From contig NZ_JACSUD010000008.1 in assembly GCF_014385435.1 (NCBI RefSeq), positions 1 through 64,000 on the forward strand: a stretch of 64,000 bases of DNA, written 5' to 3'. The notes below the pieces were generated by a model. It was given only the letters and a program-made list of their open reading frames with translations. It was not told where the DNA came from and searched no databases. Source of the DNA: Alloprevotella sp. Lung230. GTDB lineage: Bacteria; Bacteroidota; Bacteroidia; Bacteroidales; Bacteroidaceae. Positions 13,005 to 18,449 of this stretch are shown here, in pieces. Both the position numbers and the translations under genes were made by a program. Numbering within the stretch: position 1 is the first letter of the stretch; each line of letters starts with the position of its first letter.

Positions 13005-13026
13005 TACCCCCCCCATTTTGAAAACT
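13005..13026 (-). promoter_or_regulatory. Poly-G upstream module, S74 gene
   Basis: Read toward the gene this is AGTTTTCAAAAT, eight G and TA. The TA lies 54 bp before the -7 box. The same arrangement occurs before the genes at 27509 and 57071. The rest of the 12911-13282 gap holds this gene's promoter, a fragment of the CCGTAGG-type repeat family and the dtd promoter. Confidence 0.65.
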
Positions 13027-13081
13027 ACGATTTACAATATACTGTTATTTTATCATCTTTCAGCGACTGTTTTGTCGGAAA

Positions 13082-13175
13082 TGGGGCAATATCGATGGGC
13101 GTCCCCTCCGGGGGCGTATCCTTGCGGTGTAGAGGTCGCGCATGTCGCTACGTCCATCCCCGGTGCGGCATTTTT
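13082..13175. repeat. Fragment of the hairpin-rich dispersed repeat family
   Basis: GGCGTCCCCTCCGGGGGCGT, then TGCGGTGTAGAGGTCG and TGTCGCTACnTCCnTCCCC, recur in the repeat cluster at 55540-55730. This identifies a shortened copy. It contains a CCCCTCCGGGG hairpin and no open frame of note. Confidence 0.6.
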
Positions 13176-13244
13176 TGTAGATATCGGTAAGCCACACCTG
13201 AACGAAAACATTCCGAAAGCGACGTCCGTATCGAAGAAAATCAG

Positions 13245-13252
13245 TAACTTTG
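13245..13252 (+). promoter_or_regulatory. -7 box of dtd promoter
   Basis: TAACTTTG fits TAnnTTTG and lies 30 bp before ATG 13283. No TTTG is seen at the -33 position. It helps place the dtd start at 13283 rather than at the upstream in-frame codon at 13250, which overlaps the box. Confidence 0.5.
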
Positions 13253-13282
13253 CTCCCAGAAAACCTATTGACTGTTGAAAAG

Positions 13283-13735
13283 ATGAGAGTCGTCATCCAA
13301 CGTGTGGCACACGCCAAGGTGTGCATTGACGGAGAAGTGCACAGCCAAATCGGCAACGGTCTGCTCGTCCTTCTGGGCATTCAGCCCACCGATGGGCAGG
13401 ACGACATCGACTATCTGGTGCAGAAAATCACCCACCTGCGCATCTTTGACGATGCGGCGGGAGTGATGAATCTCTGTGTGCGCGATGTGACGGGCGAGGT
13501 GCTGGTGGTAAGCCAATTTACGCTTATGGCCTCCACGCGCAAAGGCAACCGTCCCAGTTACATCCACGCTGCGCCTCCTGCCGTCGCTGAACCGCTCTAC
13601 GAAGCCTTCGTGGAGCAACTCTCCACTGCAATGGAGAAACGCGTGCAGACGGGCCGATTTGGCGCCGACATGCAGGTGTCGCTCCTCAACGACGGTCCGG
13701 TGACAATCTGCATCGACTCGCGCCACCGCGAATAG
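13283..13735 (+). CDS. dtd: D-aminoacyl-tRNA deacylase
   Basis: The 150-residue protein is DTD, which removes D-amino acids (and glycine mischarged on tRNA-Ala) from tRNA and so protects translation. The two signature motifs are intact: SQFTL (about 78-82) and GPVT (about 138-141, in NDGPVTICID), which together form the cross-subunit active site. Family-typical stretches MRVVIQRV and GNRPSYIHAAPP are present. The start at MRVVIQRV gives the standard family length. It is followed by a 209-bp gap and then deoC. Confidence 0.95.
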   Translation: MRVVIQRVAHAKVCIDGEVHSQIGNGLLVLLGIQPTDGQDDIDYLVQKITHLRIFDDAAGVMNLCVRDVTGEVLVVSQFTLMASTRKGNRPSYIHAAPPAVAEPLYEAFVEQLSTAMEKRVQTGRFGADMQVSLLNDGPVTICIDSRHRE

Positions 13736-13944
13736 TCCCCGTCTGCCCCTCTTTCCAGGGGCGCGGACGAACAGCATAATGGAAGGCCGGCTTTCGGTCT
13801 TCCACCGAACAAAGAGGAAACCTTAAACCCCACCCTTCTCTCCCCCCGTGGGAAGAGCGGAAACCCTATCTTCAACTTCAAAAGCACATCGCCTTCCTTC
13901 TCTCACACGGGGGCAGAAGGACGGCGATAGACTCCCCTACCCTT

Positions 13945-14904
13945 ATGGCAGAACACAACCACTGCTGCGGTCACGACCATGACCACCACGAGCACTCAGC
14001 ACAGCTCGACAAGTACGAACAGGCCTTTGCCAAGTATGAACTCAATCTGAGCGACGAGCGCGTGGCCGAAACGGTGCGCGACATCATTGCCACCCATCGC
14101 GAGAAGTACAACACGCCCGAGGTGCTCCGCACGCTCCTCAGCACGGTGGAACTCACCACACTCACCGTCACCGATTCGCACGAAAAGGTGCTCAACTTCA
14201 CCGAGAGTGTCAATCGCTGGAGCGACAGCCACCCCGACCTTCCGCCCATCGCCACCATCTGCGTTTACCCCCGATTTGCCGCTACGGTGAGTCAAAATCT
14301 CGAAGCCGACGGCGTCAAGGTGGCCTGCGTGAGCGGTGGATTTCCGGCCTCGCAAACCTTCCTCGAAGTGAAGACCGTGGAGACGGCGCTTGCGCTGGGC
14401 GATGGTGCCGACGAAATCGACATGGTGCTCTCGGTGGGCGCTTTCCAAAGCGGCGACTACGAAACCTGCGCCGACGAAATCACGGAACTCAAAGAGGTGT
14501 GCGGCGACCGCGCCCTCAAAGTGATCCTTGAAACGGGCGAACTCGTCCACGCCGGCGACATCAAGAAGGCATCGCTCCTGGCCATGTATGCCGGTGCCGA
14601 CTTCATCAAGACCTCTACGGGCAAAACGCCTGTGGCCGCCACGCCCGAAGCAGCGCTCGTGATGTGCAGCGCCATCCAGGAATACCAGCAGCAGGAAGGC
14701 CGTCTCGTGGGCTTCAAGGCGGCGGGCGGCATCAAGACGGTGGACGAAGCCATCGACTTCTACACCATTGTGGCCGAAACCCTCGGCGAAGAGTTCTGCC
14801 GCGACGGACATTTCCGCATCGGCACGAGCCGTCTGGCCAACCTCCTCGCTTCGGCCATCGAAGGCCGGGAGATTGCTCCTTTCGGCATGAGTGGCAACTA
14901 CTAA
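13945..14904 (+). CDS. deoC: Deoxyribose-phosphate aldolase
   Basis: The 319-residue protein is DeoC, a class I aldolase that splits 2-deoxyribose-5-phosphate into glyceraldehyde-3-phosphate and acetaldehyde during deoxynucleoside breakdown. The Schiff-base Lys is in GADFIKTSTGK, and the second active-site Lys region is VGFKAAGGIKT. A His-rich N-terminus (EHNHCCGHDHDHHEH) may bind metal and is an unusual extension. The last 45 codons and the terminator beyond are duplicated at 15997-16245 (identical FRIGTSRLANLLASAIEGRE segment). The gene forms the left border of that tandem duplication. Confidence 0.95.
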   Translation: MAEHNHCCGHDHDHHEHSAQLDKYEQAFAKYELNLSDERVAETVRDIIATHREKYNTPEVLRTLLSTVELTTLTVTDSHEKVLNFTESVNRWSDSHPDLPPIATICVYPRFAATVSQNLEADGVKVACVSGGFPASQTFLEVKTVETALALGDGADEIDMVLSVGAFQSGDYETCADEITELKEVCGDRALKVILETGELVHAGDIKKASLLAMYAGADFIKTSTGKTPVAATPEAALVMCSAIQEYQQQEGRLVGFKAAGGIKTVDEAIDFYTIVAETLGEEFCRDGHFRIGTSRLANLLASAIEGREIAPFGMSGNY

Positions 14905-14923
14905 ACCACGATTTTACAAAAAC

Positions 14924-14964
14924 AAGCGCGGAAGCTGTAGAATGTCTACGGCTTCCGCGCTTTG
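14924..14964 (+). terminator. deoC terminator
   Basis: AAGCGCGGAAGC and GCTTCCGCGCTT form a long stem with further pairing (TGTAG/CTACG region) around a short loop, followed by TGTTATATTT. It can also serve the convergent lipoprotein gene that ends at 14979. Confidence 0.75.
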
Positions 14965-14978
14965 TTATATTTGACTCG

Positions 14979-15449
14979 TTATGGTTGAAGCTTTCCGGAT
15001 TGGGTAATCCCTAAAGAAAAACCATTTTCATACCAGTGTGCGTAAAAGTATACTTTTCGTGGTTGGTCGGTAGGATTAGGTTCTACCTCGACCCGCATCA
15101 TGTGCTTTGTATTGGGATAGTAGAACTTCACCCAGCCTGCATCTACCTTGTAGGAACCATCCGACAACATTTCTTCTTTTAGTTTTAAGGGAGTATACCC
15201 GCCCATAGTCAGCTCTTCCTGAGTTCCTTTATTTGTATAGAGGTACACACCATCAAAGTTCCAATCAACCTTTTTATTAACCAGTTTGTCTGTACGAGTA
15301 GAATTAAATGCCACCTTTTCTTGACCGCCTTCGGCAGTAAACTGCAATTCTTTTTTCTGAGGATAGGCCGATTCATGAGAGTCCACACAAGACCAGCACA
15401 AGGAGAGCAAGCAGACAAGCAGGGAAAAGAGAGAAAACCGTGACTTCAT
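14979..15449 (-). CDS. Small lipoprotein with BACON-like fold (cargo of the duplication)
   Basis: The 156-residue product has a lipoprotein signal peptide (MKSRFSLFSLLVCLLSLCWSC, lipobox LCWSC). The mature part resembles a single BACON-like or Ig-like beta-sandwich: LQFTAEGGQEKVAF near the start, a Trp (KVDWNF) and a closing GITQSGK strand. BACON domains in Bacteroidetes usually bind glycan or mucin or act as spacers. ATG at 15449 is chosen for the signal peptide. A frameshifted small gene precedes it by 7 bp. The last dozen codons have a homologous remnant at 16207-16245, so a related gene once lay in the right copy too. Function unknown. Confidence 0.75.
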   Translation of the reverse strand: MKSRFSLFSLLVCLLSLCWSCVDSHESAYPQKKELQFTAEGGQEKVAFNSTRTDKLVNKKVDWNFDGVYLYTNKGTQEELTMGGYTPLKLKEEMLSDGSYKVDAGWVKFYYPNTKHMMRVEVEPNPTDQPRKVYFYAHWYENGFSLGITQSGKLQP

Positions 15450-15456
15450 AAATCGC

Positions 15457-15682
15457 TTATTTAGGGCGTACAACGAAATAGGAGGGGTTAGCATCATAAT
15501 CCATTTTCTTATTTTTGAAAGTAACCACATAAAAGTCTTTACCCACTCCGTCTACAAAGGGAGTCGTTGAACGAGTTTTAGGGAGTGTCGAAAGATCAAG
15601 TACAGAATCTACTTCACGAGAGAAATCTCCCGTAGCTCGCACTTCCCATAATCAGGGAAAAGAAAAGAAGTTTGGTTTGCAT
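15457..15682 (-). pseudogene. Small secreted protein gene, frameshifted
   Basis: ATG at 15682 begins a good signal peptide (MQTKLLFFSLIMGSASYG) that stops after four more codons. The neighbouring frame continues without a start as DFSREVDSVLDLSTLPKTRS and on to VVRPK, ending 7 bp before the lipoprotein start. The total of 226 bp is one base more than a multiple of three, so a single-base shift near 15625-15640 restores one small secreted protein of about 75 residues. It could be a true mutation, a sequencing error or a phase-variable site, though no long homopolymer is seen there. Confidence 0.5.
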
Positions 15683-15715
15683 AAGAGGTTTTTAGAGTTA
15701 AATTATAATCGTGTG

Positions 15716-15723
15716 CAAAGGTA
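15716..15723 (-). promoter_or_regulatory. -7 box for the small secreted protein and lipoprotein pair
   Basis: On the minus strand this reads TACCTTTG, matching TAnnTTTG. It lies 33 bp before the ATG at 15682. At about 20 bp upstream there is only TGTG in the -33 position. Confidence 0.5.
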
Positions 15724-15831
15724 GACCATCGAAAGAAGGTGCACAATACCCATTTATAGGTATTCTTACACAATCTGTCTAAACCCGTCATGGGGAATGT
15801 TACAGGAAACTCTTCGTTTTCAATAAACATA

Positions 15832-15881
15832 CTTCGTGCCGACTTTTGGCAAGTATATTCTTGTCAAAAGTCGGCACGAAG
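15832..15881. terminator. Long hairpin, left copy of the ispB-side terminator
   Basis: A 22-bp nearly perfect stem (CTTCGTGCCGACTTTTGGCA and its inverted copy) encloses TATATT. It is the duplicate of the hairpin at 17301-17351. Its position before an orphan ispB 3' fragment shows it was carried along in the duplication. Confidence 0.7.
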
Positions 15882-15995
15882 TGTGTTGTTACAACTCTCT
15901 TCCAATCACGAAATCGACATATTGCGTGAGGGCAGTGCGCACTCCGGTATGGCGGAAGTCGGCAATGAGGTCGAGGCATTCTGCGCGCAATTCTT
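15882..15995 (-). pseudogene. Duplicated 3' fragment of the polyprenyl synthase gene
   Basis: This minus-strand fragment encodes the last 33 or so residues of the polyprenyl synthase (ending YVDFVIGREL in the intact gene, 17358 onward) with only a few base differences. It has no start and ends abruptly at the junction with the deoC fragment at 15996/15997. Confidence 0.8.
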
Positions 15996-15996
15996 C

Positions 15997-16131
15997 GTGG
16001 CCGAAACCCTCGGCGAAGAGTTCTGCCGCGACGGCCACTTCCGCATCGGCACGAGCCGTCTGGCCAACCTCCTCGCTTCGGCCATCGAAGGCCGGGAGAT
16101 TGCTCCTTTCGGCATGAGTGGCAACTACTAA
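15997..16131 (+). pseudogene. Duplicated 3' fragment of deoC
   Basis: The last 45 codons of deoC are repeated here (VAETLGEEFCRDGHFRIG and onward to APFGMSGNY), almost identical at base level. There is no start or catalytic part. It is the left end of the right duplication copy. Confidence 0.85.
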
Positions 16132-16150
16132 ACCACGATTTTACAAAAAC

Positions 16151-16190
16151 AAGCGCGGAAGTTGTAGAATGTCTACGGCTTCCGCGCTTT
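16151..16190 (+). terminator. Duplicated deoC terminator
   Basis: This is the same stem as at 14924-14964, with one arm change (GCTGTAG to GTTGTAG), followed by TTGTTGTTTCTG. It belongs to the duplicated deoC end. Confidence 0.65.
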
Positions 16191-16206
16191 GTTGTTTCTG
16201 ATTCGT

Positions 16207-16320
16207 TATGTTTGAAGTTTTCCAGATTGGGTAACCCCCTAAAAAAACGTCTGATGCAAACCGATATTCGCTTCCTTCGGAGATTCTATGCTGTGTGTGC
16301 CACCCTACCGTAGGTTCGTC
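16207..16320. repeat. Lipoprotein remnant and short copy of the CCGTAGG repeat family
   Basis: Bases 16207-16245 on the minus strand still spell GVTQSGKLQT and a stop, matching the end of the lipoprotein at 14979 (GITQSGKLQP). After it come CCGATATTCGC, CTTCGGAG and CCGTAGGTTCGTCG, parts of the dispersed repeat also seen at 26935 and 42610. The original gene upstream of the remnant has gone. Confidence 0.6.
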
Positions 16321-16435
16321 GATGTTTGCCCTCATCAAGGACACTCTACTTCGCGACTAACACAAGAACAAGTTCACCTTACACAATATTTTATCTTTAT
16401 TAAATCTTCCAGGGAGGGTAATCTGAAATAAATGC

Positions 16436-16443
16436 GTAAATTT
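16436..16443 (+). promoter_or_regulatory. -7 box of the surface protein gene at 16462
   Basis: TAAATTTG fits TAnnTTTG and ends 18 bp before ATG 16462. It overlaps an upstream in-frame ATG (16432), which argues for 16462 as the true start. No clear -33 TTTG. Confidence 0.5.
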
Positions 16444-16461
16444 GCAGAAAACCTCACACTT

Positions 16462-17262
16462 ATGAAAAAATTTACCCCTTTATTCAGTTTTATTTTTATG
16501 GTCACCACGAGTGGGAGTGCCCAAAGAGTTGGGGTAAACACTCGTACTCCGCTCTCCACTCTTGAAGTAAAATCGGAAACGAGCAATCCGAGTGACCGCA
16601 ATTTACAGCTCAAAAATAATGTGGGCACGTCTTTGGTCACTGTGCTCAATAATGGGAATATGGGAGTTGGGACAGCCACCCCCTCTACCCCCTTGGAAGT
16701 GAACAGCAACGCAGCCGGAGCCGTGAAAATCACGGATGGAACACAAGGAGAAGGCAAAGTGTTTACTTCCAATGCGACAGGGGTGGGCACGTGGCAGAAC
16801 GCAGGGGCTCACAACATTGTGGGAAGTTTCGGTACAGGTGTTACCATCTCTCGTACTGAAACCGGGTATGTCTATACCGGAGCAACGATTACCCTTCCTC
16901 CAAAATCGAAATATCTCGTCAATATCTCTCTACTGATGACGTATGGCAACAACTACACAGTAACCTCTGGTTCATTGTGGCTACGCACTTATTTCTCCGA
17001 TTCACCCGCCTATGCCCCCTCGACACCCACCCAATCGGCAGACAATGTAGGCGGAAAGTTTGCCGTCAGTGGTCTCCTCCCTCCCAATAGCCCATTCAAT
17101 ATGCTAACGGGTTTTATTATTCTCCAAAATTCCAATCCTGCCCCGAAGACCTACTATCTTATGGCAGGAGGTATCACCTCCAACGGTCCTGTGCTTGATT
17201 TGGCTAACTTTGCGGCCGCTGGTTGGTGGGAAGGTAACATTGCGGGATTTTCACTACAATAA
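16462..17262 (+). CDS. Secreted surface protein with VGVNTRTP motif
   Basis: The 266-residue product has a signal peptide (MKKFTPLFSFIFMVTTSGSAQ) followed by RVGVNTRTPLSTLEV and a second GVGTATPSTPLEV copy, the repeat typical of tail-fibre-like Bacteroidetes surface proteins. KITDGTQGEGKVFTSNATGV is almost repeated in the paralogue at 57071. The C-terminal 140 residues are a beta-rich globular domain without a recognised name. Unlike the 12910 gene it lacks the S74 chaperone. It sits as cargo in the right copy of the tandem duplication and converges on ispB with a shared hairpin between. Function unknown; a surface or fibre role is inferred. Confidence 0.75.
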   Translation: MKKFTPLFSFIFMVTTSGSAQRVGVNTRTPLSTLEVKSETSNPSDRNLQLKNNVGTSLVTVLNNGNMGVGTATPSTPLEVNSNAAGAVKITDGTQGEGKVFTSNATGVGTWQNAGAHNIVGSFGTGVTISRTETGYVYTGATITLPPKSKYLVNISLLMTYGNNYTVTSGSLWLRTYFSDSPAYAPSTPTQSADNVGGKFAVSGLLPPNSPFNMLTGFIILQNSNPAPKTYYLMAGGITSNGPVLDLANFAAAGWWEGNIAGFSLQ

Positions 17263-17300
17263 TCAAACCTACTCTTTTTCAATAAATACAAAACAACACA

Positions 17301-17351
17301 CTTCGTGCCGACTTTTGGCAAGTATATTCTTGTCAAAAAGTCGGCACGAAG
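17301..17351. terminator. Bidirectional terminator between surface protein gene and ispB
   Basis: A stem of about 22 bp (CTTCGTGCCGACTTTTGGCA and its inverted copy) surrounds TATATT, between two converging genes. The duplicate is at 15832-15881. Confidence 0.75.
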
Positions 17352-17357
17352 CGTATT

Positions 17358-18332
17358 TTACAATTCTCTTCCTATCACGAAATCGACATATTGTGTGAGG
17401 GCGGTGCGCACTCCGATATGGCGGAAGTCGGCAATGAGGTCGAGGCATTCTGCGCGCAGTTCTTCCATACGCCGGTGGGCGTAGTCAATGCCACCATGCT
17501 GCTTGGCAAACTCGATGAGGTGGGCAATGTCGGCGGATGTGGCTTCACCCTGCTTGACACGCTGCGCCATGGCGAGGGCATCGGCATCGGCCGTGTGGGT
17601 GAGGGCATAGATGATGGGGAGGGTGAGTTTTCCTTCGCGCATGTCGTTGCCGCTGGGTTTGCCCACGCGTTCATCGTCATAGTAGTCGAAGATGTCGTCG
17701 CGGATTTGGAAGCACATCCCTACCCTATCGCCGAAGCGGCGCACGCGCTCAAGATAGGCGGCATCTCCCCCCATGGAGAGCGCGGCGAGGGTGCCGCAGG
17801 CTTCAAAGAGGGCGGCAGTTTTCCGACGGATGATGCGGTAGTAGGTGGTTTCTGAAATCTCTTCACCCTCGGCATGAGAGAGTTGCAAAATCTCTCCTTC
17901 GGCGAGCGTAGCTCCCAGTTGGGCAACAGCTTCGACGACGTGCAGATTGCCGGTGAGGGCCGATTGCCGAAGGGTTTGCGCCAACATATAGTCGCCCAGG
18001 AGCACCGCGATTTTGTTGCTGTAGATCTCATGCACGGCAGCCACTCCTCGGCGCTCGTTGCTCTCATCGACCACATCATCGTGGACGAGGGAAGAGGTGT
18101 GCAGCAGTTCGAGCGTGACGGCACTGCGCAAGGTGGACACCCCGATTTCTCCCAGTTCGCGCGCCAACAGGAGCACGAGGATGGGGCGCATCATCTTCCC
18201 CTTACGACTGCGCACATGGGCCAAAGGTTGGTCCATGAAGGGTTCATCATGCACCAGAACTTGGTCGAAGAGGGCAATGTACTGCTCAAGTTCAGCAGCA
18301 ATGGGTTGTCGGATTTGAAGGAGTGCATCCAT
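17358..18332 (-). CDS. ispB: Polyprenyl (octaprenyl-type) diphosphate synthase
   Basis: The 324-residue protein is a trans-type polyprenyl synthase that extends allylic diphosphates with IPP, probably to make the side chain of menaquinone. Both aspartate-rich motifs are present: LVHDDVVDES (first DDxxD) and QIRDDIFDYYDDE (second). GKMMRPILVLLLA and GDYMLAQ are further family marks. ATG at 18332 (MDALLQIRQP) is chosen because the preceding in-frame residues (KNNPYSPLFF and similar) are not family-like and overlap the -7 box. Its 3' end forms the right border of the tandem duplication. It is divergent from polA. Confidence 0.92.
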   Translation of the reverse strand: MDALLQIRQPIAAELEQYIALFDQVLVHDEPFMDQPLAHVRSRKGKMMRPILVLLLARELGEIGVSTLRSAVTLELLHTSSLVHDDVVDESNERRGVAAVHEIYSNKIAVLLGDYMLAQTLRQSALTGNLHVVEAVAQLGATLAEGEILQLSHAEGEEISETTYYRIIRRKTAALFEACGTLAALSMGGDAAYLERVRRFGDRVGMCFQIRDDIFDYYDDERVGKPSGNDMREGKLTLPIIYALTHTADADALAMAQRVKQGEATSADIAHLIEFAKQHGGIDYAHRRMEELRAECLDLIADFRHIGVRTALTQYVDFVIGREL

Positions 18333-18380
18333 CGGGTAGAAATCAAGAAGAAGTGGCGAAAATTCGCAGAAAATACTGCA

Positions 18381-18388
18381 CAAAAGTA
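18381..18388 (-). promoter_or_regulatory. -7 box of ispB promoter
   Basis: On the minus strand this reads TACTTTTG. It is 48 bp before the ispB start and back to back with the polA -7 box only 33 bp away, so the two promoters overlap in their upstream regions. Confidence 0.55.
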
Positions 18389-18421
18389 CAAAAAAAAGAG
18401 GAGAATACGGATTATTTTTGC

Positions 18422-18429
18422 TACTTTTG
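18422..18429 (+). promoter_or_regulatory. -7 box of polA promoter
   Basis: TACTTTTG matches TAnnTTTG and ends 20 bp before ATG 18450. No -33 TTTG is seen. It supports the start at 18450. Confidence 0.55.
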
Positions 18430-18449
18430 AAGTTCAAAAACTTCCCCCT

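Larger units (their letters stand above)
14770..15995. repeat. Tandem duplication, left copy (deoC 3' end, lipoprotein cargo, ispB 3' end)
   Basis: The unit runs from inside deoC (GTGGCCGAAACCCTCGG, 14770) through the deoC terminator, a lipoprotein gene and a strong hairpin, to a copy of the 3' end of the polyprenyl synthase gene (15882-15995). The right copy begins at 15997 with the same deoC sequence. The ispB part (15831-15995) matches 17300-17464 nearly base for base. The two copies share their ends but carry different cargo genes. Confidence 0.85.
15997..17464. repeat. Tandem duplication, right copy (deoC 3' end, surface-protein cargo, ispB 3' end)
   Basis: This copy has the same ends as 14770-15995 but different cargo: a remnant of the lipoprotein 3' end, a CCGTAGG-type repeat and the surface protein gene at 16462. 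The direct abutment of ispB and deoC sequence at 15996/15997 is the hallmark of a tandem duplication joint. Confidence 0.8.

Noticed and set aside
12911-13282. Small plus-strand frames before dtd
   Set aside because: They overlap the S74 promoter, the poly-C tract and the repeat fragment, and have no plausible protein features.
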